Shown: piece by piece, positions 1 to 12,934 of the stretch | Numbering within the stretch: position 1 is the stretch's first letter | Layout of the letters: the number at the start of each line of letters is the position of its first letter | Translations under genes and position numbers: made by a program | Origin: Rhabdornis inornatus | Taxonomy: Eukaryota; Chordata; Aves; Passeriformes; Rhabdornithidae | Length of the DNA stretch: 64,000 nt | Direction: 5' to 3' | NCBI GenBank assembly: GCA_013397075.1 | Contig: VWZS01003937.1 | Location: 4,422,100 to 4,486,099 of the forward strand | The notes under the pieces: model-generated | Told to the model about the DNA's origin: nothing | The model's database searches: none | The model's input: only the letters and a program-made list of their open reading frames with translations

Positions 1-3000
1 AAAAAGAGGAAGGTTAATGGTTTCACTATATGAAACAATGAACCAAGGGTAAAACATTTAATTTCCTCTTCAACTCCATATAACCGTTAAGCAAATGCTG
101 TGAGATCTCTTCAGAGGTCTACATGTGCTGTTTAGTTCTGCAGGAAGCTTGAGTTCTTCCAGATTTTTTGTATTTTGTAGAACTGATGGCTGGTAACAGG
201 GGAGTAGCAGTACCAGTGTGGAGTGCTGTGCACCTTTTCTGGCATTCCATATGGCACGAGCCATGATGATCTGTCTGCTCCTTGCAGTTGTGACCTGAAA
301 TTCACAGTCACAGAAGGTGAAGTGGTTGCCATGAGGACAGTGGAAGGCAGTGGGAGCAGAGGATCATTTATGAGGAAGTTGAGCAAGACTAGTTTCACCC
401 ATCTTGGTGCTGGGGAAGTGGTGTCAGCTGATGAAGTCCAGGTACAGAGGTGAAGGTGACCTGCTTCCCTTGTGATTGGCACCAGAGGAGAAGGTCCCAT
501 ATTGCTCTGTGCAGGGCCTCTTTACCATCCAATGGCTCAGGAAGAACCATGTGCTCTGCACACAGCACCTCTTGCAGAAGGAGCTTCTGACCCTCCGGAG
601 GCTCCTACGAATGAAAATAAATGTATCAAATGTCATACTGTCCCAAAAAGAAAAAGTATCAGTGTAATATGCTCCATGTCCAGTTACTTCTACAGCAGGG
701 TAGAGCTATGAATATATTTTAAATGGGACATGTGTGTTAAATTTTGTGGTTTGCAATTAAAGTGATAAAAAGAATATTATACTATGGTACTAAATACTAT
801 GGTGGGAATTCACTCTGTTAGTGACCATAGTTTTGTGTAGTGATTAGGAGTTTGTAAATCCCATAATACCTCCCAGGTTTAACAAAGGAGAGAAGTAGTT
901 GTAGGAATTCTTTGGCTGATCTGGTGTAGTCAGGTAAGGTAAACCTGCATCTTCAGTTAAATTCAGTTCCTGGGGAAGAGGACAGGGCCACTGTTGGAAT
1001 TATTAAATCCTTCTATATGTGTGTGTGAGACCACAAAAATGCCTTTTCAAAATGATCCCTTCTATATCCTCCTGCCTCCTTGTTTTCTCCCCGTGAGAAT
1101 CTGTCTGTTGCACTTTATCCAAACCACACTCGAAGGAAACAATAGTTGTATTGAATTATAAAGTAAGCACAAGGAACTCTGAAATTTTTAATCCCATGGC
1201 AAAGTGTGCCCTTTCCTTCTATAAAACTTTCTTTGCACCAAGTAAGAAGGTTTGTTTTGTACTCAGGTCTTCTTTAGAGACATTCAAGAAATATTATTTC
1301 ATAAGTTTCATTTGGTAATTTTTGGCAAGTTTGTAATAGCTGCTTTCCTATGGAATAAAATTTCAGTTAAGTCAGAAGAGCATTGCCTTATTCATAATCG
1401 GATTTTATTTTACTTTAAAATTACACCAGGTGATGCACGTTGATTTTTTTGGAAGGCAATTCTTGTGGTTTTTAAATCGTAATTCCTGTGTGTGTGTATA
1501 TGTAGAAGTAACTTACTGAGTGTTTTCTCATGTGCGGTGCACCAATAAAAGGAAGGCTAGGCGCTTTTTGTTGTTTCTCCCCCTAGTTTTACTTCTGATT
1601 TTGTCAATGTTTGGTATGAAACTCACAAAAGGCCCAAGCAGCCTTGTAGCTTTATCACAGAAAGTTTGTTTTTATGTGTCTTATTGGTGACAGTTGTGTA
1701 TTTTAAACTGGTGGTGAATTGTTAACGAAGCTACTTAAGTAAGACATTGCAGAAACAGTAGCTGCTTATCACTGTGATCGGTTGGGTGCCTAGACCTTGA
1801 TTTCCTTGGGGAGTGTTGTTGCTGCATTATTTGTGTGAACTGTGGAGACAGACGGAGTAATAGCTAGGTTGGTCTGACATAAACATTGTCTTCTATACAA
1901 GGTAAAAATGAACGAGTTAAATGCTTTACTGTTAAAAGCACGATAAAAAAAGAGAAGCCGTACTCTCTCCTCTAAATCTAGAGTTATTCTGTTACTTTCT
2001 AGCATTTTGTGGACTGTATTTTTTTTTCTGAGCACAGTAACACAGTTGTTCTTAATGTAAGGAGGGTGGTCCTAAAAGGTTCTTGCATAATAGATGCAGT
2101 GCAGATGCCATGTATGAATTTGCTTTAACACAGAAAGACAATCACACCACTCATACCTAACCTACAACTATAGAGAACATCATTAAGTGCTCATAGTGTA
2201 CTCTGGAAAAAGATTTTTATCATGTAGTATTTGCAGAGCTGACCCTTTGCAGGGTTGATACCCAAAAATTTTGTGGTCCATGGTCCACCAAAAGGAAATT
2301 AAGTTTATTTGACCAACAAATATAAAATTTCCCAGTGCATCTTCCTCCCATAAAAGAACAACTGAAGAGCCCAATCTTCCTGAATGCACGTGATAATGTA
2401 GTAAGTTTTATTCGTCACTCCAAATGCCCTTGAGGAAAGCCAGTCAGTATTAAGCTTAAAGATTCCCCACATACTAAATAAAACTTCACAGATAACCAGT
2501 AAACGACAGGAATTCATTGTTATTGGGAGAAGGATATTTCTCACAAATCCAAAGCTTGCTTCTGACCCACCAGTCCCCCATGTTTAAAGGAAACCAATAC
2601 AATAGCTAAAAGATTTCGGGAGGTAGCACTTGCACCTTATGGAACAGTAAAAACTAGCTACTGTGACCTGTTGCTGGGTTACTGTGCACTGCCAGATTTC
2701 ATCAATACCTCATTTTTCTGTCTTTCATCCATGATTGGGTTGAAAGATCTTAATTCATCTGAGGTTAAATCCTTATGTATTTGTCTTCAGAACAGCCCCT
2801 CACCAAACAGGCTTGCAAGTATTTTGTCTTCACACACTTCCACGTGCTATCCTGGTTGAGAAGGGTGCTCTGGTAAGAACCAGCAAAATTAGAAACATAC
2901 ACTGTCTCGGTATTGTTTTTTGTGTGTAGGAAATTAATTTATGACTCTTTGGAGTCACTTAGTCTACATTCTGAAGAGATGTTTCTGATAGCTCTGTCTA

Positions 3001-5530
3001 GTTATTGCTTGTAAACATCGTGGTTTACCAGTTGGCAGCCTTGTCCTCGAAGGAAGATGCAGGTTTGCTGTCAGGAAGCAAGCCCATGTCAGCCTTAAAA
3101 GAGAGTGTGTTGATCTTAATGGTGATAAAGGCATCACTTTGTGCAGCAATCTGCATTTTTGTGCAAGTAGAGTAACAGAATGTTTGCCTAATATTTCCAA
3201 GAGGGTTGCTCAGCTGCTGTTGCAGCCAACTCTCCTTGTCATTGCTCTTGTTGCCACTTTGAAGTCTCGGTTTTCTAAGTTCCACTGATCTGCCTTACAG
3301 TTTCTTTATTGTCATCTCATAGCCTACAAAAATATTACTTAAAAAAACATAAGGGTGTGTTTTGGAAGCTTTGTTTGATGTAATTTTTTGGGTAACAAAG
3401 TAAGTCATGTGAAACTAATACTACAGAGTTTACTATCAGTAACAACCTTCAGTGTCACTGGACTGTGTTCATATCTGGTTGCTGAACACATTGGACTCCT
3501 CCCTTCAGCCAATTATCACCATGACAGCGCCTTTGAAGGAGGCAATGCAATGAGTGTTTGCTGGTTCCTATTTTTTCAACTAGTCAACATTTTAAAAGAA
3601 ACAAAAAAGAGCAGCCACTTGGCAGCTGTGCTGTTTTCTAGTTGGTCTGCTGGTATAATCAACATGAGAGTTTCAATTGGAGAACCTTATTTTGCATGTG
3701 ATTTGTGATTAAATTAATAAAGACATGTATGTTGCTTAGTTCAGTAGTTTTCAGTTTGCTTTAGGTACTAGTATTTGCTCTTCATTCAGTTAAGGCTGTT
3801 GGAACTAATTAGAGTGAAACCTGTCCTAGTTTGAATGAAGAAGAACTGAAGATAACTTCAAGCCACTAGACAGAAACATATGAGGCGTTTAGCTATACAG
3901 TCCTCTCCCTTCTGTGAATATTTATATCTGCAATTCATATGTACTGTTACATCCATAACTGAGAAATTGTCTGGACTAATGGAGATGGAGCTGCCATGCA
4001 GTACTGTGTTTATAATCAATGCTTTTGTCCATCTCCAGCTGCCTTGGAGACCAACCAGCTTTTCCTGACAGGAAATAACCTGGGTTTTGTTGGATTTTTC
4101 CCTGCTGCTTCACAGCTTGAATACACCAGTGCTGCCAGCCTGTTAGTAAGGTCATTCATGAATTTTTAGCTAATAAGTAATATATCCTTATGAGATATGC
4201 CTATGGCATAGATCAATAAGTTTGCGCTAGAAAGTTTTTCACTTTCTCCTCTGTTTCTTATAGTTTCTATAGCTTCAAGTTAAAGATCCAAATCCTGTAT
4301 CTTTCACACACTTGCTGGCCTGACTGTAACTCAAGGGAAAGATTGCAAACAAATCTTGACTTAGAAGCACAAGGCTGCAGCTGTGCATTTTTTGTACTCT
4401 GAATTCTTCCTTACAAATACACAGATGTGTTTAGACTTCAAGTAAAAACTGAAACAAAGCTTTCCACATGTGTGTGAAGGTAGTAAGAGGCATCAAACCA
4501 TCTGTGTCCAGTATTAGAAATACTGCTTACAGCAGTGTGTAATAGGGAGGCTGGCTGCTGTCTTTGTCATAGAAGTGATACAAGAAGCTCAGGACTTTCA
4601 GTACAGCATATTTTTGTCTTCAAAGGCATTATTTGCTAGTAGTTTTGCAGCAATCCTATGAATGGTTGCTTTAAGTGTGTGCTTGGTTCTTGGAAAATGA
4701 TGCTATATAAATGTCATTGTTTGTTGTGGTTCAGTGGTTTTCATATCAAGTTTGTTCAATTTTCAATGAAGATGTGATTTTTCTAGCTCTCAGCCTTCCA
4801 AGTTGGCTTGCCTTTTTAGAATTAAATTGTGTTCTTGGCTCAAGAAATTTCTCTGTAAATTTAATTTCAAAAGGCTAAGTTCTGGTCCAGTGTGATATTC
4901 ATCCTTTGTGATACACCTTCAAAAAGCTACACAGGCTGTTCCACAGGTGATCCTGCAACTGGAATTCAAGAGCTCTGCTTATCAGCAAATGTACTTCTAA
5001 TTAAGGCTTACACTACTTTTCTTTTAGACCATCAATAGTAAAGAGTAAAACAAAATGTTTATAAAATTTATCAGTTAAGAGGAAATCAAATCTGGGGTTT
5101 TTTTTGGTTTCTGGTTTGTTATCTCAAAAGCAGACAACTGGAAGCTTCCACAGAGTGATAATCATGAATAATAAAACCTAAACCACAGAGGAGTTAAAGG
5201 TTTGTGTGTCAGAATTTGGTAACTGTCAATGCTCTCTAAGGACATTACCTGTGGCAAGCTAACCTTTTTGGATGGTGGTGTTGAAGTTTAGACAAGAGAA
5301 GCGATTCTAGGGCTGCGATTGTATACAGAGGCTTTTCAGTGTCTTAAAATGTGCCTTCCCTAAGTTAATTTATACAGTGGCTTAAAATAGACCTGGGTGT
5401 TAAAGAGTGCTGATTATTTCATTTGGCACTTGCAAGCTTAATAGAAGTTTCAAGTGAAAAATCATTTCATTTGTGCTATTAACAATCTCGTAAGTTCAGA
5501 ATAACTTTCCTTTTTCTTGTTGATTTGCAG
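1..5530 (+). other. ABCB10: ABCB10 intron 1 (3' part)
   Basis: AT-rich non-coding DNA ending in the AG acceptor at 5529-5530. The family's first exon is GC-rich and encodes the mitochondrial presequence and the N-terminal part of the membrane domain. Nothing of that kind is present here, so exon 1 and the promoter lie before the window. I see only short chance open frames and short GT runs (about 1018-1030 and 1489-1500). No recognisable gene or transposon was found. Confidence 0.75.
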
Positions 5531-8500
5531 CTGCTGTTGGCTTTCTGGCAGTTTCCAGTGCCATTACCATGTCAGCCCCTTTCTTTATGGGAAAAGTTAT
5601 TGACATTATTTATACAAATCCCAGTGAGGATTTCACTGACAGCCTGACCAGCCTGTGTGCCTTGCTGAGTGGAATCTTTTTATGTGGTGCTGCTGCTAAT
5701 GCTGCTCGTGTCTACCTCATGCAGACTGCAGGTAAAAACAGAAGCAAAAGTGGTACTGAGAGTAATCTTGTTTTTCACAGAGTCAGGATATCTAATGATC
5801 TTAAATAAATTCTTGGAAATGGCCAAGAGAAGGTTTTGGAATTGGTAGCTTTTTTTAACCAGAGCAAAGGTAAACTAATAATGCAAAGATAAGTATGCTG
5901 GAATGATTGCTCATTTTTATTTGCTGTTAGGTGAGATCTTAAAGATCTCATCTAACACATCTTACCAGACTCTCTTCTCTGTAATGTGCCTTGTTCAGTG
6001 CTGTGATTTTTATATTGTTGGTGTCTGTGTAAAGTCGCTTGTGCCATGCTTGACTGACTTATGTTTTTGACAGGACAAAGAATTGTGAAACGTTTGAGAG
6101 CAACCATGTTCTCCTCTATTGTGAAGCAAGAAACGGCTTTCTTTGACAAGACCAGAACAGGAGAGCTGATAAACCGCTTATCTTCAGATACAGCCATTTT
6201 GGGCCGTTCAGTGACTGAAAACCTTTCAGATGGGCTCAGGGCAGGAGCACAGGCATCTGTGGGGGTTGGAATGATGGTACGGTGGTCTCTTACTTCCTTG
6301 ACACTTCTTGTAGTTTCACATTTCTGTCAGTTCTGTTAGGTGAGTGTGAGTCAGTGCAGGAACAATGGCGTGCTCTTGGGTACAAGTGTATTTCATTGGT
6401 TATCTACAACAGATGGAGATTATTGCAACAGGTGATGTGTCTGTAGCGAGCCACTTGATGTTTACTCACAAGCAAAATTTGGAGGATGATGGATTGACAT
6501 TAACTACTGTTGCTACCCAAAGTTATCAAGCAGAATGTAGTAGGCAAATTGTTGAATTCCATTCTTACTGAAGATACTAAAGTCAATGATAATATTCCCG
6601 TGGCTGTAGGTCAAATATGGTATGAAGGGCCTGATAGAAAATTGTTAAAGTTGGTTGATTCTGGTTAAAGCCTAGGTGAGCAAAGGCAGCACTGCATATC
6701 TAATTAATGCCAAGGATTTTTACAAGCATTAGTCTTTCTGCTTTAGTCTGTCAGTAAAGAATATATTTATGTAGGAACCTTTTTAATGAAGGCTTCAGTG
6801 CAGGGCATCAATTAATATTCTTTGGTGGTCAGTTGGATTACATGAACATCTGACTTCTCTTGAGGCATTTTTTTTGTGGCATTAATTTTTTTATGCTTAT
6901 ACATTGGTTGCAGTTATCTTAAATGAAGTAATTTCTGCTGTCTACCTGGAGTTAAAAACAGATAGCAAATAGTCTCCTCATAAAAATAAGCATCCAATAT
7001 TGTCATTATTAGAAACTGTTAAGAGTTTCCACTGTGAAGCTTTAAAGCTTTACTATTTTGTCACTGATAAGAATTGCTGATAAGAATGGCTTTCTGTACT
7101 CTCTTAAAAAGGGATTCTAAGGTTTTATCTTGCCATAGATAAAAGTGAGATAACTTTATATAATGCGTTCTGCTTCAAAATACAGCCATGAGATAGTTGT
7201 AAGTGGTGGACTATAATAGTTTGCCAAGAAAAGAAAGAGGATACTATTATGAAATAATTATAAATCCTCTCAATTATGTTTATTTTGAATCTTTCAGGAG
7301 ATCTTTGTTTTCTATACAGAAAGGAAGTTGAAATTAAAGTACATTAGATCTAATGTCAGTAAATCTTATGAAGAGAACCTCTGTAGGTGCTTTGATGATG
7401 ATCATTACAAGCAATAAGTTTTGCAGCAGTAAATTAAATACGGTGTTCCACCCATTCGTGGGTGCTAGGGAGTACTGGTGACTCCATCTGTTTGTTTCTC
7501 AGTTACCCAGAAGTACTGTATGGTATTTCTCTACTCAGAGCTTCTTTATTACACCATCTATTTAATAGTTGTGAAAGCACTTTAGAAACTGTAATAGCTT
7601 ATGTCTTTCAGCATCCCCAAGAGATTTCCTGGTAGGCCTGTTTACTGGCGGGTTAAGATGCTTGGCTAAGACCACACAGTGAACCAGTGAGAAAGCTAGA
7701 AATGAAATCCAGACGGCTTTGCTTATAGTCCTTTGTTCTAACCTTCCAAACGCTGTGGAAAAATGGATATTTTGCCTGGAAAAAAATTAAAACGTGGTAA
7801 ATGAAAGCATGGCAGCACTAAATCCCTACTAGTTTTGGAAAAGTAGCAAGGGAAGTTGCCCTTCAGTACTCCAGGGATTATTTTTAAGCTGAATGCTGAA
7901 CTCTGACAATACCTTTTTCTTCTAGTTTTTTGTTTCCCCTAGCCTTGCTGCATTTGTACTGAGCGTTGTGCCACCCTTGGCTGTCCTGGCTGTGATTTAT
8001 GGCAGATACTTGCGAAAGCTTACTAAAATAACTCAAGATTCTCTTGCAGAAGCAACACAGGTAACCTTTCTAGTTAACTTTAAAGTTGTTCTAATGTATT
8101 TAGGTTAATATCTCTAAAGTTACGGATCTTTTGAAGACAGTTGTGCTGTTAGTTCTGATCCCGAAGTTTCAGTAGTATGAAAGGCAAATGTCAGTAACAC
8201 TTACTTACAGATCTCAAAACCAACCATGCTTACTTTGTCTGTAACAATATAATACAGAGAATCCAGGCCTTGAGAATTTGGAAATGTAAGAAATTACAAG
8301 GAGCTTAGGCTCTAGTTTTGTTAGAGCATTAAAAAAACAGCCTATGAAGTCCTATGTCAGTTGGTACCCGGGTTTGAAAACCACTGTTCTTGGATTACAG
8401 TTTTGAGCTTGAAGCTATCAGGAGCATCCTAAATGAATGTTTCCCTTGCTAGCAAGTCTGTCTCTGAAATGCATCCCTGATGCTTGACTTACTGTCAGCT

Positions 8501-11500
8501 CTTAAATGTTTATGGGGCCTGTTTCTTAAACATTTTCCTCAAAGGCTTATGGTGGGGAAACATAAAGCATAGAAATATAATTAGGAAAGCTGTAGTTAAA
8601 ATAGTCAGAGTTGTCAGCTGTTATAAACTTGGGATGTCCTTTGTAGAACTGTGCAAAAGGAAGATTAGCCCTCTTCTGTTTGTCTTTCTTCCTGTGTTGG
8701 TGGAAAGCTTGTGCCTTTGTAAACCAGGTGCGGGACTTCATATGAACAAGCAATTGTTGTGTTCCATTCAAATTTTCAGGTTGAATGGAAGATGAAAGAA
8801 GGAGAATTATGTTTTTTGTATCATACTTTTACTTACAAAAGGGGAACTTGTTTCTTCTAAGACCATCACAATGTCCATTAATAACTTAGTGTAACTGGTC
8901 ACAATTGAGGTATTTTAGTATTAATACTTTGCTGTTTAGGAGTTAAAATACTGAGTTGAAATGAGACATTAGTAGCTGGGCTAAATTGATTCCCACCATT
9001 GTTTTGATCAAATGAGTGGAATTGTTTTAGGAAATAACTGCATGCTTTTTTGCATGACTTAGTATGGAACAGAATATTCTTTATTTTTTCTCTTCCCACA
9101 TTGTTATTGCATATTGTGAATAGTAACTTCCCTATGGGTGTTGTGCACTGTGTTTTTTAACGTTACTTTTGTATTTCTCTGCTAGCACTTAAGACAATCT
9201 TGAGTTTTTTTTTTAAACTGTCTGGGCATGCAGTTTGCTTTTAACTTAATAGAATTTTTTAAAAAGGGGGTTGGGGTGGGGAGGGGAAGGCATGAGAAAT
9301 TTTCCTGTGCTATCCAAAGATAAGGAGATTAGTGAAGTGATATTGGTTTAACTTTCAGATGTTCTGTAATGTGAGCATTTCCAGTTGTATGTCTCTGTGG
9401 AGATCTGTTTTGTACTTTGCTTCAATGCAGTTAGCTGAAGAGCGTATCGGAAACATCAGAACAGTTCGAGCTTTTGGGCAAGAAATGGCTGAAATGGAGA
9501 AGTATACAAATAAAGTTGATTATGTGCTACAGCTGGCTAAAAAAGAGGCACTAGCTCGGGCAGGCTTCTTTGGAGCAGTAAGTATATTTAATGAAAGGAA
9601 GCCAACCATGCTATGCAAAGTGTCAGTTATTTTAAAACTCCTGATGATACTTAAAAATCTGCAAGTAAATTATTAAGAATAAACTGAACCTACATAAAGC
9701 TGTGGGAAGACTGGACTTAAATCAGTCTAAATTGCTGTGAAACTACATCTCAAGATGAAATGGTATGATAAAGTCACTTTAAGCCTCTATTTCTGCACCA
9801 CACCCTATAGCTGCGGACTACTTATCTGAGGCTGCACTTTCTATTCAAGGAATTAAACCAGTGGAAACATTCCCCTACCCTTAGAATTTAGAGGTTTGGC
9901 TCCCCAGTGAGAGGGGCATCAATGCATAGGAAGGTGGGGAGTGTGCAGGTAGGGGAGGGAGGCTTGGATTTTTCCATAACTGTTTGTCTAATTGAATTCT
10001 AAAACTGGAAGATAGCTGCAGACTATCAATTCTTCTTTGGTAATGATGGTTAAGAATAGTGTTCCTTTCCACCCTGGGGAAAAATAAAAGCCAAAAAAGA
10101 GTTGCTTGCTTTTTGAACTCTTGTTGGGTACACAGTGCCACTGGAAGGCTGGCTGGCTGTTGGCTGGCTTTATGTTAGAATTATTGAATTTACCTCAGTC
10201 CTCCAAAAGCCTATAGTGTGAGAGTTCTTTTCATTACAAGGGAAGTTCTGAAACAGCATTTTAGAGGATGAAATTTAAGATGTATGTGACAAAATCTGCC
10301 TTTTCCTTTTTCCTTAGACTGGCCTTTCTGGGAACTTAATTGTCCTCTCAGTGTTATACAAAGGAGGATTACTAATGGGCAGTGCCTACATGACAGTTGG
10401 TGAACTCTCATCTTTCCTAATGTATGCTTTCTGGGTTGGCATAAGCATTGGAGGTATGGAATGGGAGATCAGATTTTCTTCACTTCAAAGCATTGCAGTC
10501 ATTATAGGGGTGGGAGGGAAGAAGATCTTAAAAAATCTGGCTTTCTTAAAAAAGTCTTCCATGAACTCCTCAAGAAATCATCATTTTTTTTCTGAAGAGA
10601 TAATGAAAATAATAATCTATAACTTAATATTAGCCTTCTTTTTCCCCAAAAGAAAGGTCAAGTTTTTTCAATGTGTCCATGTGACAGTATATATTACTTT
10701 AGTTTTCTTTAGGTCTAAATTAAGATACTTGCTGTATTGTATAAAGCAATAAAATATGTGGGTCTGTGTTAAGCATACTCTATTTAGAAAGGCATGTAAC
10801 ATTTAGCTGTAATTCAGTATAGAGTGTCCTCAACTGGAAGAGTAAACAAAGTGCCAGCAGAATATTGCACTCGGTGCTAACGTTCTGGTTTTCCTTACTC
10901 ACTGACTCCTCCTGGGAGCCCACACTCTGTAATCTACTGGCCCAGCAACAAGCTGTTCATCTTTTTGACAGAGCTGTCTTGATGCTGCATACAGGCAAAA
11001 ATGGAGATAAGTTGCTCAGAAGCTCTACGACTTACTGGAAGCATTCTTCTTTAAAATGGGTCTGTTACTTCTGATAGGCTAGGAGGGCGATGCAACTTGC
11101 CTGTATTTTTCTTTTTTAAGTCTAGGCCTGATATCACGGGGAGCACAAAGATGAGCTTGAGAGCAAAATCTAACCAACCTGCTTCCTTGTATATCAGAAT
11201 TGCAGTGGCACCCATTCCAACTACTAGCCTCCTTTCTTCTCTTCTTAAATCATTCAAGTTTGTTCAATGGAGATATACCTGGCACTTTGAAAACGTGGGA
11301 CAAGCTAATATTAAATAAATGAGGATTAGAAGCAGTGCTAAAAATATAATTGAATTAACTTTTATTTGCTAGAAAAACATATTTTTAAATTCTAGCTCAG
11401 ATTATTGTAGAATGTAGTTCTGCAAAGAGCTCATTCTCATGGGGACTCTGAAGCAGAGGTGTCTTGCCACAAGGGGCCTGCCTTCCTAGATGCCTACAAG

Positions 11501-12934
11501 GCATATAAATCTTCCAAATGCTAAGTCTGCTCTGCATGTCGTCAATGCATGTAGGAGTCAATGCAACAACTGTGAATTTCACTTCATAATCTGTGACTTT
11601 GCCCCTTTTTGTTGTAAGTTTGCCATGTTTTCTTCCAAACACAGAACATGGGTTATGAAAAACAGAAACATTTTCTAATTTGTACTTGCTGTCCATATTA
11701 TATAAGGGGTTTTTTTTATGAGTAGTTGTGAATTTGCAAACCTCAGTGTTTGAGTTGGAAGTTGCTCTGTGAGGCTTATGCCTTCCCCTGCCATGCCCTG
11801 CTCTGGGATGCTTTGGCTCTTTTTTCCAAGCAGGCAGCTTCTCGCCATGGCTAGTGTTGCAAACTTTCAGATAGTCCTCAGCAGCAGCATGATGAAACAC
11901 CCTGCCTACACTTACAGACTCATGACTTTGAGCTGAGCTTCTTGCTCTGCAAAAATAAACCAGTAAATCCATTAGATATATATATTTAGATATACATATT
12001 TTTATATGCACCTTGGTTTTTCTGCCCTCCTGAAATAAGTCTTAACATTGTAAGGACTTTACAGTGTAAGTATGTTTATTCTGTTGGAATTCAAAGATCA
12101 TGAAATCAGTGTCCTTTTGAAAGGCACCCAAAATTTAAGAAATTGGACATTTTATATCTATGTACCACTCCATTTTTTAGTTCTATATTGGTTTCTGTGT
12201 TTATGTCAGCTGGAAAGCCCTTCGGCCAAGCTACTTTCAAGACAATTCACACAGCTGCTAAGAGCTGGGACCCAGTACTATGTGCAGGCCTTGTCCTTAG
12301 CTTTTGCTTTCTCCAGTACCGTTTGACGTGTTCTGGCATGGGAGACACATTTCTTTCCATTGTCCACTCTCCACACACCTTCTCAAGCATCACTTCAGCC
12401 TTAGGTTTTGTGCCCTCTCTCCGCTGTGGCTGACTCAGTCAGGCTCCCCTGTATTAGTGTAAACCTGTCTGAAAGAGAGCATTCAGAATGCTCTGTTCTA
12501 CTGAATGACCTGGAAATATAGCTGGTTGAATGCAAAGCCATTTTCCTAAAGTTGGATGCTTTTCTTCCTGACAGGTGAATGAAAAAGGGCATACATAAGC
12601 TGAATACTAACATTTTCTTTTCTTCAGAGTCATTTGTTTTAGAGATATAAATAAGAATGGTGAATAAGGGTTATTGGCAGCTCTCAATGAGACTGAATAG
12701 GCTTTAACACATTTAACAGTTTATTGGAATAAAAGATCCTCTACACATCTGATCCTTCTGCTGCTGAGAAGTATAATATATCTCTTCTATGTCTTCCATT
12801 GCATATGGATGCATAATACTGTTCTGCTTTTTGTTTAGGTCTAAGTTCCTTTTATTCTGAGCTAATGAAAGGACTTGGTGCTGGTGGACGTCTTTGGGAA
12901 CTTATTGAAAGGAAGCCCCAACTTCCATTTAATG
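5531..12934 (+). other. ABCB10: ABCB10 transmembrane domain exons 2-7
   Basis: Exon 2 (5531-5731) encodes two hydrophobic segments, around VGFLAVSSAITMSAPFF and LCALLSGIFLCGAAANAA. Exon 3 (6074-6276) encodes the intracellular-loop region with FFDKTRTGELINRLSSDTA, a family hallmark. Exon 4 (7926-8060) carries the next helix pair, ending YGRYLRKLTK. Exon 5 (9431-9577) encodes the coupling region with RIGNIRTVRAFGQE. Exons 6 and 7 (10318-10453, 12839-12934) encode the last helices, with SVLYKGGLLMGS and YAFWVGISIGG. Exon 2 starts with the last two bases of a codon split with the missing exon 1. The open frame read from 9359 is exon 5 plus intron and does not mark a start. Confidence 0.9.

Noticed and set aside
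3025..3285. 86-codon antisense open frame in ABCB10 intron 1, briefly considered as a lipid-binding-protein retrocopy
   Set aside because: No stretch aligns convincingly with any fatty-acid-binding protein I know, and no poly(A) tail or target duplication is seen.
3388..3708. 106-codon open frame considered as a missing ABCB10 exon 1
   Set aside because: No presequence-like or transporter-like features, no donor in the needed phase, and wrong base composition for that exon.
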